Source of the DNA: Hexactinellida sp. DTS-2022
Lineage: Eukaryota; Porifera; Hexactinellida
Direction of reading: 5' to 3'
NCBI GenBank assembly: GCA_028753945.1
Contig: JAPNXP010000008.1
Coordinates: 1,612,001 to 1,676,000 of the forward strand
Length of the DNA: 64,000 bases
Positions 11,284-23,584 of this stretch are shown piece by piece (the first letter of the stretch is position 1; each line of letters begins with the position of its first letter). The notes beneath the pieces are model-generated. The model did no database searches, was not told the origin of the DNA, and saw only the letters and a list, made by a program, of their open reading frames with translations. The position numbers and the translations under genes were made by a program.

Positions 11284-12204
11284 CATAGCATTCTAATATA
11301 CTAAGGCAATGGCACTCATTTTTTTTTTGGGACCATGGACTGGTTAAACGAGTTAGTAGATAGTATTCGATAATATACCTAATGCGTTATGTATAATATA
11401 GATTGTCATTGTTTATAGTCAGGGTACATTGTTGATGCATATTTCTTAGGATTTTCTTATATCTTGTTCCCCTTCTGATATTAATTAAATCCCTAATAGT
11501 AGTTAGTGAAGATTTGAACTAACACTACATAGTTAATTAATTCATAAAATAAATATACAAGACACAATGAGCTAAGTGTAAATTAAACAACAATAGAGTC
11601 TCTCTGTAAAGTAATGAGATTAGGAGTGAAACTTGTATTAGCAGTATAATTCGTCAGAGGAACTCTTCACTTAACAAACATCTGATAGAGCAGCGGTTCT
11701 CAAATTGGGTCCGCGGATGGAAGTAGAGGGTCGACAATATCTCTATATTTGTATTACGGGCAATGGGAGGGGGTCCACAGAACGTTTGGTATTTGCTAAA
11801 GGGGATCCACGGTTGAAAAAGGTTGCGGTTCGCCTTTATAGTCTGTATCTAGAAGCAAATAAGAATTAATTAAAAGTTAAAACTCATTAAACTAGTTTAT
11901 TTTACAAAAATTGATACAGGCCTGTAGCCATAAAGGGATACTATAGTGAGTGGGGCTATGAGACTTGTAGGAGGGCTGAGTCTCAAAATATTCCAAATGT
12001 TAACCCAAAGTTTAGATATACCATCACAAAGTTAAGAAAAATCTCAAGGGCACAAATTTCGCATGGGGCAGGCGCAATACCTAATGGAATCACAAAACTC
12101 GATCTTAATTAATTCAGAAATATACTAATAACTAACTTGAAAATATTTGCAAAGCCTTTTCAACACAATCATATTGGTTAATACGAATCCCGGTATGAGC
12201 GCGC

Positions 12205-12325
12205 TTCGGGGACCCCAGCGTTTTAGGGCCCCTGTTCGTAAATCTCGAACATTTTAGGAACCCCGTCCCCATATCGCTAATGGTTTAAAGCCCAGGGGGC
12301 CCAAAACGCTGGGGTCCCCATAAAG
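12205..12325. repeat. Palindromic MITE-like segment, GGGGACCCCAGCGTTTT ends
   Basis: GGGGACCCCAGCGTTTT..GGGCCCC and its inverted partner GGGGGCCCAAAACGC..GGTCCCC enclose about 60 bases within P-like copy 1. It is GC-rich against an AT-rich background. Exact boundaries and target duplication were not resolved. Confidence 0.55.
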
Positions 12326-12776
12326 CGCTTACACCGGATAAGGCGAACGAACGCATATTGATGGTCCCCTGGCTGGTATTCGTACTAACGAGATTCTACT
12401 GTATATTACTTTACCCGGCCAAAAGTATTTTGAAAATCCGAAATTTGTGCCACAAGTGGATGATGATAGGGATACATATACCTGTTCAAATATCGACATA
12501 ACATGACCTGAAAACACTAGGTTTTCAAGTTTATAACGATAGTAATCATGGTATAATATTTTAACTAACTCATATCAATTTAGCGACATTTGTGTTCCTG
12601 TCAATGCGCCACTTGTGACACAAGTGGCGCAAAAAACCGCGTTGCTACACCGATGGTCCGATGCAGGCAGAGTATATCCTACAACCCACTTATTTATCGA
12701 AAGTGGAGAATACACCTTAGACTGGCTTGAACAGAGATTAAATTTACTAACAAGTAGCCACTACCATGATGCTATA

Positions 12777-13218
12777 TTATTCTATACGAGGACGTATCAA
12801 GCTATATTCTCCGGGATACCATAATGACCAATTTTCAGGGAGGGAACTAAATGAGAACTTAGCTTGCATTTCCTGGAAATCCTTTTCTTCTTTGTATGAC
12901 TCAGGATAAGTGATAGAGCTGATAAAACTATCCATCTTCATCTGATTCGAGACTAGTGCATGTGACAAATTGAGAATAGTAGGAGGGAAATCCCGGTAGA
13001 TATACTTGTGAAGAATATCTTTCAGCTTTAGATTCACACGTGTAATGTTGCGCGATGTATCGCCTCCATTGGGAACCGGTGTGTCTCTTCTCTGCAAATA
13101 TCCCGAATAAACCTTGTCTAAGTTGATCTGCTTGCTGGTGCATCTTGAAATGCGCGAACCGGTCATTTGATTTGTAGTAACCCTTACAATTTGGAGCCGA
13201 ACAACTACGTAGTGGCAT
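12777..13218 (-). pseudogene. THAP-domain exon of P-like transposase
   Basis: Reading from 13218 on the minus strand, the N-terminus MPLRSCSAPNCKGYYKSND is a THAP zinc-finger start (Cys-x4-Cys) with the RFAHFKM strand. After a frameshift the neighbouring frame continues through a basic region to DFPPTILNL, which fits the end of a THAP domain, and then to about 60 further residues (LPENWSLW). THAP domains bind the ends of P elements. At least one frameshift disrupts it. The homologous start is at 57405 in copy 2. Confidence 0.7.
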
Positions 13219-13925
13219 ATTTCACTTAGTAGCTAGCATAACCACAAGAAATCAATACAATTATGACAAACAGGAGTGTAATAATTCGTAAAACAGAATT
13301 TATATGGAAATTCTACTTCGTTTTTACATTAAACTAATCGTATCGTGACCAAATACAAACATAATTGGTGTACAGTAAATAAAATTGAACATAAAAATAA
13401 CTTGTGGTTGTTTAATAAGTCCCATTCCACTGAATTCAGGTTCAAAAATATTATTCGATTGTGAGGCCTGACATCAGTATGCTATGACATAATGATGCTA
13501 ACAATATACAATAATGAGGGGATCTATAGGGGACTAAAAATTTGCAAATCAAAGGCATATGAAAATGACTCGTTTAACCAGTCCATGGTCCAAAAGAAAA
13601 CATGAGTGCCATTGCCTTAGTATATTAGAATGCTATGAATTAGTATTATTTAGTTACTAACTAATTTCTAAAAAGGATTACAAAATAGTTTTCATTGCAA
13701 ATATATACATTACTAAAACTGTAATTCGTAAAATATTAAGGTTAACGACAATTTATGAGATCAGTAACAGGCTGAAAATGGTGATCCAAATTTGCTAACT
13801 ACATCAACTCCGCTTAATAGAGCCACCTCGGGACCAGGGGCCTTATTCACTAACAATTCTTAACTTTCTTGTTAACTTTGTATTCTTGAAATTATGAGAG
13901 AGGTTATCGAAACAATATTTGAATT

Positions 13926-14275
13926 CTAAGTTGTTTAATACGAGTATTGCGTATAATACGTATTATATGTGATACGCTATCCACCAGTACGTATTATACG
14001 TTAAATCTATGATCAACCAGGGTTATCTTTGAAGTAAATTCAATAGAATATTTCTAATTCTTGTTGTAAAAACAACATCTAACAAATAATCATATTTGTA
14101 CTATCAAACTATACTACGAGTCGATTAACAATAAAAGAATAACGATTAAACCAAAAGTTATTCAAATCAAATTCCATGAGCTCGATATTATAAGTAAGGT
14201 ATACGTATAATACGTATTACATTATACGTATTATACGTAATACGTAGACAATAAAAGACGTATTAAACAACTTAG
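13926..14275. mobile_element. ATACG-palindrome MITE, copy 1
   Basis: The ends are CTAAGTTGTTTAATACG and its inverse. A perfect 8-bp duplication TTTGAATT lies at 13918-13925 and 14276-14283. Near both ends, strings of TATACGTATTA palindromes can fold. An almost identical copy is at 36780-37139. Confidence 0.92.
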
Positions 14276-14479
14276 TTTGAATTACCAGTCTAAAGGTTCG
14301 AATTTCCTAAAACACCTTGGAGGATAAATTTTGTTCGATTCCTCAAAATATCTTCAGAGTTATGCCACCAATTCACTTAAGCATGACGTCATATTCTTAG
14401 AATTTTTCTTAACTCATTTTTATACAAAATTGCACCTTGTTTGTTAGATTTTACAGAAAATTTGGTTGTATACGAATCT

Positions 14480-15164
14480 AACTCCTAATTTATGCTGCCT
14501 TGTCATCTAAATTTGTGGGCGATTCGAACAAAAACTAATGAGTTATTCCCAAATACACTCAAACCTCCCATATCTGGGTACTTTTTACGAAGGGTGCCCG
14601 TAACTGGGAATTTCCCCGCATCTCAGAAAGTGTATTGTCCATATTTTAATTATTAAACGTGATTATTAGTAAAATGAGTACATATTTAGTTTGACTATAC
14701 ATCAATAAGGGTGCCCGTTTGGAAGGTTGAGGTTATGCGCTTTTGTGACTTCAGAATGCCCATATTTCGTTTAGAAGACAATAACACCAATTCATCCTTG
14801 TGAACGTCTAAATTACCCTTGCATGCCAATTTGTATTTTCTAGAGCATATTGTCTTCCCTAATAATTCTAGAGTAACACACACAAAAGCAGACAACAATT
14901 GTGTTTTTAATATATGGATAGATAACTTTTATAGAGAAAAATGTCACGAAGTACTTATGTATCTGGTGTTGCTAAATTGTATTGAAGCTTCGGGTTTAGC
15001 TGAAGCAAACTATTCATTATATTTTGAAGTTTTATCGGAGGAACTAGTTTCTACTCCCAAATTAATCCCATTTCCAGGCCAAGTTGACTTAAACTGGGCC
15101 TAAGAATTAAGTGGGCTCAGGGCTTTAGCCCGAGCAGCCCTATGGTAAATCCGCCACTAGTTGA
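14480..15164. mobile_element. Second copy of the CAGTGGCGGATTTACC element (inverted)
   Basis: This is largely the reverse complement of 6149-6650 plus 7300-7420, without the MITE nested there. It ends at the right with CCATAGGGC..CGCCACTA. ORFs of 67-94 codons inside it (14695-15103) have no recognised similarity and are probably not genes. Confidence 0.65.
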
Positions 15165-15434
15165 AAGACATGATACTTTCCTAGGCGTAGCCAGGCTGTG
15201 GAACTTGGCACAAGCTGCACACAAAATTATTTGTGTCAATCAAAATGCCCACTATTATAATAATACTATAGTACAGAAATGCCGCACCACTAATTTAACT
15301 GTGCTGAAGATTAGTCACGCTTCTGGATGCAACATTAGAATTTAATATTTATGTTGTTTTATGCAATCGTTGGCGCTTTGGAGGCATTAACCCTGTTACC
15401 GGGAGAATCATCACCTAGGCGAACGAATTCATTT

Positions 15435-15479
15435 GTGTATTTACATCCTTGATTTTTTAAATCAAGGATGTAAATACAC
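15435..15479. repeat. Perfect 21-bp inverted repeat
   Basis: The arm GTGTATTTACATCCTTGATTT is mirrored exactly after a 3-base TTT loop, giving a 45-base hairpin. It lies just upstream of a hAT remnant. Its role is unknown; it may be a micro-MITE or replication-slippage product. Confidence 0.85.
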
Positions 15480-16120
15480 TCTTAGAAGCCCAAAGCGCTC
15501 TTCTTTCCCAGGGATCCAAACTATTAAAATTAGATTGAGGTGAAGATACTCGATCACTGATAATTTAAATTCAATTCTAGAAAAGGAGGTACAGGATTAG
15601 GATTTCATGATGAATGTTTCATTGAAAAGCTCAAAAGTTTGGGTGGACTGTTACTCTCCGAGGCTCCATTCTAGAAGTGACACGAAATTTAACGGTTGAA
15701 ATGTTTTATCAGGAAGTATTTCCTTAAAACGGTGTGGTAGATTGACAATCTATTGACAAGTTCTCGGTATACTATGAAAAGGTGCTTACCTTAGAAAAAT
15801 CTAAGAGCAAAAATGAACATTAATGAGCTAATAAAGGTGTTGGAACCAAATGAAGTTGTCTTCGCTTCCTTCTTTTGGTAGTGCTGAAATTGAAGTACAA
15901 CTTAAAATTTGGGAAAATTTAGAGAAGTGTCTACCTGAAACTGCAATTCACCACATTAAATTCTGAAAATATTTGCAACATTATCAATCACGACTGCATC
16001 TAGTGAATGGAGCTTCTCTAAGTAGAAACGTACCTGAGGAATACGATGGGAAGAGGAAGTAACATTTCTAGAGTTGATTTAAATTCATGTGCTTCCATCA
16101 ATATCGGTTCAAACGAGATC
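15470..16120 (+). pseudogene. hAT transposase C-terminal remnant
   Basis: Scattered frames resemble the distal part of a hAT transposase: an EVQLKIWENLEKCLPE helix near 15890, then a TTASSEWSFSK motif near 15990, equivalent to the SA/SSERSFS dimerisation block. Stops and frameshifts are frequent. It is degraded beyond exact boundaries. Confidence 0.6.
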
Positions 16121-16149
16121 ATAAATGGTATGGAGAAAAGCAAAGGAAC

Positions 16150-17430
16150 ATAACCATTACTTTATAGCAATTTTTTATTGATTATTATTGGTATTAAATA
16201 TATGCCCCCCCCCTTGTTTACGCCACTGTTAAACTATCATTATTTCCGAAGAAGAACTAGCCTAAATAGTTTAATAGTAAATATCACTGGGATAAATCCT
16301 AAAGAGCTGTGGTCCCCAAACTGGGGCAGTGGCGTGGCCGGGCCAGGAGGTATTGAACACCTTTTTTGGGGGGCTGCTCAAAATTTATATCATGTCGATA
16401 GGGGAGTAGGATTCGCCAAAATGTTGTCTCAAATGGAGAATGAACCCAATTCAAAAACCTCTATCCAGAATTAGCCGAGATCAGCCACATCTATGCTCTT
16501 CATTCCCCCACCCATTTTCCACCTTGCTAACCCAAAATTTCCGCCACCACAATCGCCGAATCACCCCTGCTAAACTCAACGACTATTTTATCGACCCACC
16601 CACTCTTTTGTCACCCGTCATGGACACAAAAATATGTACCCAAGGGGAAAATATAACCGCAGGAACAGCCAGGAATCAAAATACTCAATATCCATAGCAC
16701 TGCGTAAACGCAACTCTCACTCTTGCTTCCACCATATAATAATTTCAGGGCTTTGCATAAAACATTTTGATGATTTATTTTAAATAAAATCTATGATTTA
16801 TGATTGAACTTTGGATTACATTCAATGATTTCATGATTGATTTTTTGTCTATTTCACTTTTTTATTGATTTGTAAAAATTTATTGATTTGATTTATTTTC
16901 TGTCCTATATAGTATTGCTAACCCATATTTATGTTGTATGTTCTTCCACTCCACGAGGTTATCGTATTATAATACGATTAATACAATAGCGGGTCTATGT
17001 ACATTTAATCATTCCTCTTCATTTCCGTTTGACACTACAGTAACTCAGCTTAATCGTAACCCAAGTTAGAGCAGATCTTGACCAGGAACAACCCGACACC
17101 AATAGTTTAGATTGATCCGGCCAGGGACCTCTTTAATATAAGGACTGTAAACTTCGTTTTACGGTCAGATTAGCGTAGGCCGAAAACATTATTGTGCACT
17201 TATTCATATCCCGTAATCCGCTAATGCTAGACACAGGAAATGTATTATTGTCGTATAGGTGTCATGTTTTGGGAGTACAACGGTCATATTGGTTTATCGG
17301 AAATATTTGTGAATGTAAGTTATGCGATGTTCACACCATTCCATCTATGATATATTGTTAAAATATCGACATCAGTTAGCTTCAGACATTTGAAATGTAT
17401 TATTGACGAATGGGAAGTCATATTAGGTAT
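16150..17430. other. No gene recognised; low-complexity and TE ends
   Basis: The stretch contains a GCCACTG-type TE end near 16205 and a CAGTGGCGTGGCC motif near 16328. An ATGATTTAT/TTGATTT-rich low-complexity stretch lies at about 16760-16900. Two short ORFs (16178-16697) have no recognised similarity. Confidence 0.4.
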
Positions 17431-17431
17431 A

Positions 17432-17535
17432 GGGATGCCCGGATCCTGGATCCGGCGGGATTTTCCAAATTTTGGGTGGACTCGGAATCTGGCTGGATCC
17501 AGAATGGGAATCACCGGATCCGGATTCGTATACGA
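17432..17535. repeat. GGATCCGG-rich repeat end
   Basis: GGGATGCCCGGATCC is followed by several GGATCC and CCGGATCCGGAT words in about 100 bases, resembling the subterminal motifs of the other hAT MITEs here. The other end of such an element was not found. Confidence 0.4.
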
Positions 17536-18167
17536 ATTAATAGTAAATTTGGTTATATTTACCAAATCATTATACGTATGTATAATCAAATTTAAATGAA
17601 TAAATAAATTGTATCAATGACCAGTGAACGTTACACAACACATTTTTTATAAGGAGCACCTAGGAAGGAACTCCAGGACGAGATTTCTCAAAATTAAGGA
17701 ACTGCCCAGGCTATTATTAATAGAATCTCAATTCGAAACACATCGAATTGAATAACTACATAGTACCAGGGTTGGCAAATTTAACCCACCCCCGGGTTAA
17801 ACCCGAATTATACCCGGGTTAAACCCGGGCTGGGCAAAACACCTTTTTGTGGGTTAAACTGGGTTAAAGTGGGTTTTATTCTAATGTACTTGTAAATCAA
17901 GTTAATTTTAGCTATGTCAATTGTTTGATTGAAAATCCTTATTCTGCAAGTATTATATTGAGATTCCGTAATGATGTTTTTTGATAATACCTGAGGTACG
18001 AACAATGGGATTTCTTAAAAGTTACAACAATCTGAGGTGCTTCAAGTAAACAATTCCACAACATATGTTCGATGAGAATTTTCTCGAAAAAGTAAAACCA
18101 TGTGTTTGGTGGTTATGCATAAAATAAACCATACAAAGATGTAGATCCAAAGTTGTGTGACTTAGCC

Positions 18168-18266
18168 CTTCTTTTACTACGGCTACCAGTAAGTTCTGCT
18201 ACTATTGAGCGGATATTTTCTAATTTTAGTTTAGTCCAGAACAAACTTCGAAATAAATTAGCTTAG
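18168..18266 (+). pseudogene. hAT transposase C-terminal fragment (copy 2)
   Basis: Thirty-two codons and a TAG encode the hAT C-terminal motif (VSSATIERIFSNFSLVQNK, then a basic end). It is open and in frame to the stop, but lacks everything upstream. Confidence 0.75.
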
Positions 18267-18308
18267 AGAAAATAGCAAAATTGGTAACCTGTTATCGGGA
18301 ATTGAGAG

Positions 18309-19064
18309 TAGGGGTCTCAATCCCGGAGCCTTTTTCCAATCCCGGGATTCCGGGATTGGAATCATGTTCAATCCCGGGATCCCGGGATTGATCAAATAAT
18401 TTATTGACACTTGACCAATCATGCAAATATGTTGAATTAATGTAATTGTGTATTGATTGATGACTCCATTACATAATAAATAGAGCATAAGATCGTAGTA
18501 TAGTAATATTAATATTTTAATTAAGATTTTTCTGATTATTCCTGATAGGAATTTAAATCTATATTTATATGAAATGGTTCAAGATTGTTGTTAATAAACA
18601 AAGCATCATGTTATCAAAAATTCACCTAATGACAAAGCCACACGTAATTGAACAAGTAACGAATAATTGATTACCGAGAAATGTAAGCGATAAAAATGAA
18701 TTAAAGAATATAATTACAGTCAGGTTCTTTTATTATGAACATTCAAGGGACCAAAAATTGTGTTCATAATAGAGAGACTTCATAATAAGCGAACTCAACT
18801 TAATACAACCCCTATGTAAGTTGTTAAATTGGGACTGTAGGGTTGTTCATAATAATAAATCTTCATATTATCAGACGAAATCTTGTTAATAATTTGCATA
18901 CCTGACTGTATATGTCATGCGAGAAGATAATATTCACATCAAGATTCACTATCATTGCTATACTCATAATATATCTGGATCCCGGGATTGGAAAGTCTAA
19001 TCCCGGGATTGAATCCCGGGCTAAAATGGACCGGGATCCCGGGATCCCGGGATTGAGACCCCTA
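18309..19064. mobile_element. Nested hAT MITE, copy 2
   Basis: This is the inverted counterpart of 678-1433: same TAGGGGTCTCAATCCCGG ends, same 756-base length, and target duplication ATTGAGAG on both sides (18301-18308, 19065-19072). Confidence 0.9.
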
Positions 19065-20089
19065 ATTGAGAGGTTCAGTGGAGTTTGACTGGTCATTTGC
19101 TCTACATTTGTTTCAGATTTTCATTAGTGTATTAGATTTTGATATGCACCTCTTACAATAAACACGCTTATATAATTAATTATATCGTTGAATTTGAAAA
19201 CAAGGACTATAACTGGGAAAATCCGTTTCTGGAGAATAAAACCCACTTTAACCCGGGTTAAACTAATTAAACCCGGCTTTACTCGGGTTTAACCCACTGG
19301 GCTGGGCAAAACCTATTTAACCCGGGTTAAATTCCAACCCTGATTATAGTATCCCAACTAGTGTAGACATATTATACATATTACAACATTAATCACCACG
19401 TTATCCCTGTATTATTTCCGGAAAGGATGTACCAAAAGAAAGCGCACTCAGATAATACTGAGCAACTTGTATGGAATTGGATTAATTATTGCTAATTATA
19501 TATTTAAATGATTTAGCGAACGGTAGCTAACGGAAGATTCCAAACCGGGATGTAACACCAGTGAATCTTAGCTATTGTTTGTAATAATAGTTTATTAACT
19601 TTAATCACTAATATCTCAAAACCCATATTTTTACACTTCGATGAATATTTTCTAGACGAAAGAATACGTTTAGAGCAATAATTTCATATATATTTGACCC
19701 AAGAAAGGCAAATATCGCATTTTTAGAACTCTTTTTATCAATTTCCCTTCGTTTTAATTTCCAGAAACATAATACCTACCAGATTTATCCAGAAGTGCAT
19801 CACTTTTTTCTAATGGTGGTTAAGAAATTACCCAGAAATTTTTGAAACTCTAGCTTCCATAATTTCCTCAAATTAATTAAGTCAATTTCAACACTACAGT
19901 GTTGTTGCTATAGAAGCCTTATTTCTAATGAATTCAATAGCTGCCGAAAATAGAACAATAAAAGTTTTACTGAAATGCGGATACTCTTAGTTAGTTAAAA
20001 AGCATTTATGTTACGATTCAAAAAGTTTACAAAAGAACAGGACAAGAAATCTCTCATAGAGCTAATATTGATTCAGTCGAAGCACCCTC

Positions 20090-20360
20090 AAATCGAATTC
20101 AAATCAACGCATTTCAAAAAATAGAGCAATGATGTAGGCAAATCGCCTTATTTTCAGTTCATATTGTTTTCTCATAGAAGCATTTTGGTTCTAATTACAC
20201 AATAATAGCTGAAATAAGAAATGTAGGATAGCTAGAGACAAGCTCTCTGTTAGAATAAAATAGCGAATATGTAAATAAGATTAATCAATATTAAATATAA
20301 TTTTTTTGTTAGGGGTCAAGCAGCCTAAATCTCAGGGATGCGAAGCCTTGAAGGAGGAAC
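20090..20360 (+). repeat. Diverged copy of 2620-2885
   Basis: It matches 2620-2885 in the same orientation, including the AGCATTTTGGTTC and GACAAGCTCTCTGTTA words. It is probably hAT-derived; no open frame survives. The preceding 700 bases (19351-20090) show nothing recognisable. Confidence 0.6.
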
Positions 20361-20544
20361 ATAATCTGATCGAAGCATTGAGATAGTCTGCTTGAATATG
20401 ACATAGTCTGCAAGGTTAAAAGGTAGATTACAAGTATAAAAAAACGAGCAATTTGATCATCAAGAGCAACTTTTTAGTCCTAATAGTGAAGCTATTCATT
20501 TTGGTTGAATATTCGTATTGCAAGCACGTTTTGATGATGTAACA

Positions 20545-20980
20545 CAGTGGCGGCGCCAAGGGGGGGCCAAGAGGGGCACGTGCCCCCCACGGAAAAATGG
20601 TGCCCCCCCCGCCAGGGGGGGCACACTTTTCAGATATTTTTAGCGAGATATGAACAATATTGAACATGAACAACAAGTCTTCAAACATGAATGCCCAATC
20701 AATGTTAAGTGTTAAATACAACAGTGTGATTACATTTGTCGTGTTCTGATTGATGAATCTACATGAGATGGCCAGAGCTGGTGGTCCTGCTAATAAGCGT
20801 GCTCGCGTCCAGCGCCACCCGGCGGAGGGAGCAGCTAAGGTGAACTGGGCAAATATGTGGATTTTCGAGTGTAACGCAACTATGAATTCCTGCGTTTTTT
20901 TCTAAAATGGTGTGCCCCCCCTGGGTTAAGGTTTGCCCATCTGGTGCCCCCCCAGCGGCGGCGCCCTGGCGCCGCCACTG
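20545..20980 (-). mobile_element. hAT MITE, CAGTGGCGGCGCC family, copy 1
   Basis: The ends are CAGTGGCGGCGCCA and its inverse. A perfect 8-bp duplication ATGTAACA lies at 20537-20544 and 20981-20988. Long C and G runs lie near both ends. The inverted relative at 27826-28240 is very similar. The 97-codon ORF here is shared between the copies and is not a gene. Confidence 0.93.
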
Positions 20981-21871
20981 ATGTAACATAAGGATCATTA
21001 CTTATAATTACAGCATCAGTAAGTTTTGATATAGAAAGAGATTCTTCAGAATTATTTTAATTACATTTCGCAAGGTGAGCTCTAAGCCTACAAGGTTTTG
21101 GACTTACAAAAGTATCGCATTTAATACATTTGGCTTTTGTTACTTTCCCTACTTCTTCGATCGTTATGAAAAATTTCCACACCAAGGAATTGAGTCTTCC
21201 TCCTTCACTCATTCGAAACAAATTCAGTGAAATTTAAATTTATTTAGAGAATTTTCAAATTATTTCCGAAAAATTGTTAGTAAATCTCCTAATACTTATA
21301 CTAATTAAGATGAATAACACAAGGACAAATAACAAAGACGAATACCTACAATACTGTGTGCTTGTTTGTGTATGAGCCTGTGTGGTAATTATTAATTAAT
21401 GAAAAAGAAACAGCAAGATCAAGTGTAAAATGTTAAACTGATAAACTGACTGTATATACGTAATTACTTTATTATTAGTGTGATGAATATATATTTGCCT
21501 TGTATCCCATTGAGTAATATATTTTTCACTGATAGATCGACTCAACATAATATACTACTATATTAGTTTAAAAGTAGATATTATGTATTAATACAAACAA
21601 TGAAATTGTCCAGTTTAAACCGGGTTTTGTCCACTGTTCGTCCAAACTAGTTTTGGACTGGACAAAACCCTGATATACGTAGATTAACACTTCAAAAGTT
21701 GATCCATTCCCTGAAAATTCAATCCAACGTGTACATGAATGACCCAATAAAATCCCAGATATCTATATTAAATAACAAAGCAGTTACAAACAACTCAAGA
21801 TCTTTAGCGCATTTCCCACTCTTCCTCATTCCTGTTTTGCTAACCCAGTCTTGTACGTTTCGATAATTACC

Positions 21872-22195
21872 CTACGTATAAACATATTTTGTGCGTAAAT
21901 ATTTATTGCAACTCATTCTTAGGTCACCTAGCATATTATCCATTATTAGCTCCCTAAACACTGCATGGAAATCTTGACTGCCATTGATGAGGTAAGAAAT
22001 TGTCGAGAAATAGCAATTTCCATCGACAATTATATATTGAGTCAAGTTCGCGGAATAAGTAAATAAACTTTCTTCATTATCAAAAATATCATTATACGTA
22101 AGAGTACGGTAACTCCTAGCGAAATTGAAACTTCCACTTTTTACACGTAGAAATCTGCCAGTCTGTATGTAGGGGAAGAAAGCTTGGTAATACAT
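21872..22195 (-). pseudogene. OTU-like cysteine protease domain (TE-associated)
   Basis: The 107-codon ORF contains VDGNCYFSTISYLINGSQD, then H-x4-FRELI and NMLG. This matches the OTU catalytic block: Asp and Cys of DGNC, with the following helix and GS-x-D-x-H. The catalytic His expected near the C-terminus is not present before the stop, so the domain is incomplete. Upstream on the same strand are a VENW motif and an integrase-tail-like segment, pointing to a transposon polyprotein rather than a host deubiquitinase. Confidence 0.6.
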
Positions 22196-22499
22196 ATCGT
22201 ATTATCCCGTCTCAACTATTTCCTCATCTGTAATTATAGAGGCGACTCGCATTACCAGTGATGCACTTTGCGTACGTAAATTAGATAACTTTCACATTTC
22301 ATGGGACAAATTTACCTTAACATTACACATTTGTTTGTATTCTCGACCTTTGTCTTCTTAAATGTTTGAATTCATATGATTTAGGTTTAAAATAACCACA
22401 ATACACTTTCGTTTTTCTTTACGATTCTACAACACTATGCTTTTCCAAGCTATTTCTTACTCTTTTTCCTTGTAAATACCTTATTCGCTCGCGGATGAA

Positions 22500-23580
22500 A
22501 GGAAAATTCAAATGCTGATAACCTACTTACTATACCAGGATACAGCAATTGTATCAAACTCCAGGGATCAATTATTTTAGATTCCAATATATTTAAGTTA
22601 ACAATACGTATCCAATTCTCCACAATAGCGTTGCTTAAGATGCTATTCTTGTTCTTATCCGCTACACTAATAGGTCCTAATATGATTCCACTCCATAAAG
22701 GTAATAAAGGTAGGTAGTATTATTTCGACAAAAACTGTCCGCACGGACTCTTTTGGTTAAATTTAGCAAAAAACTGTCCGGCCGACAGTTTTTGTCAAAT
22801 CTAGCCAAACGATACTATTACAGCGACATTAAATTTTCTGTGTGGTCAAGTCAACTTCAATTTCAGGAACTTGCAAAATCAATTCATTTAGAACTGGTTG
22901 TAATACTTTAGTCGCGTAATCCATGGTTTTTTGTTGCCAATGTGATGAATATTCATAATCTTCCTCACTGTATTGGTAAATAGGAATCTTGATAGAATGA
23001 CATTCTAAATACGAGTCTCAAAATCCATCAATCGCATCTCTGGAAATTCCTTTTGAGGGAAATAATGTTCTTCTCTCAATCGAATAGTTGTCGAAACGGA
23101 AGGTCAATGTTATGTGATTTCCGATGGAGTTCGGACAGTGGAGTTTCATTTTTAATAGAATGTATCGTTCTATCCTTCATTAAATTGAGGAAATCTAAAA
23201 CTTCCTCTCTTGTTTTTATACTACATTAGTCTCAAAAGTTGTTTCCTCAATTCCTTGAAATTGAGAAGACGGAATAAACAGGCTATCGTCACAATTGGTC
23301 AAAGTATCCTCGTAATTTTCATTAGACAAGCATTGGTACTTTGTAGGAGGTGATTCTTGTTGATCAAGGGACCTTTTCACCAATTTAACCTTCAACCTCT
23401 TAACTCGCTGCGTAGATTTATTTCGAAGGACGTGAACATTACTTTTGGTCACCTTAGCAACGGGATAAGGACCAAGCCATCGATCTTGGAGTTTTATTAT
23501 AGCCCTTATAGCCCTTCGGCGGTCTTCAGGGTACGGATTCTTAACTAATTTGTAACTCAGAGAGGAAAAGAGATAAATTC
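22500..23580 (-). pseudogene. Integrase-tail / transposase C-terminal remnant
   Basis: On the minus strand, KLQDRWLGPYPVAKVTKSN followed by a basic RLKVKLVKR stretch resembles the C-terminal DNA-binding region of retroviral-type integrases and Ginger transposases. Farther on, a long acidic stretch (about 23000-23300), a region near 22810-22990, and LWSGIILGPI..NAIVENWIRI (about 22580-22690) resemble C-terminal regions of OTU/Ulp1-bearing transposons. Stops separate the blocks. It probably forms one dead element with the OTU segment at 21872-22195; the catalytic core was not found. Confidence 0.5.
22728..22795. repeat. Short inverted repeat GACAAAAACTGTCCG
   Basis: GACAAAAACTGTCCG at about 22729 is mirrored by CGGCCGACAGTTTTTGTC ending at about 22788. 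It sits between the two coding remnants on either side and looks like a very small palindromic insertion. Confidence 0.65.
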
Positions 23581-23584
23581 AAGT

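Larger units (their letters stand above)
11284..13637 (-). mobile_element. P-like (THAP) DNA transposon, copy 1
   Basis: The terminal repeats begin CATAGCATTCTAATATACT and continue with AAGGCAATGGCACTC. Subterminally, GGACCATGGACTGG is followed by TTAAACGAGT. The flanks AATTAGT (11277-11283 and 13638-13644) form a perfect 7-bp duplication. The coding strand is minus, with the THAP exon next to the right end. A second, 10.4-kb copy with the same ends occupies 53269-63621. The interior transposase body is badly decayed. Confidence 0.88.
17767..19342 (+). mobile_element. Non-autonomous hAT element, copy 2 (inverted)
   Basis: This is the reverse complement of 400-1976, near-identical throughout, including the nested MITE. 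The flanks are CATAGTAC (17759-17766) and ATTATAGT (19343-19350). These do not match each other, but they are the reverse complements of the left and right flanks of copy 1 respectively. The plus strand carries the transposase C-terminal fragment. Confidence 0.88.

Noticed and set aside
400..19342. One giant 19-kb transposon with hAT ends
   Set aside because: The outer flanks (GTACTATG and ATTATAGT) do not match as a duplication; the crosswise match favours inversion between two separate copies.
21872..22195. Host OTU deubiquitinase gene
   Set aside because: Isolated and incomplete, and located beside transposase-like fragments.
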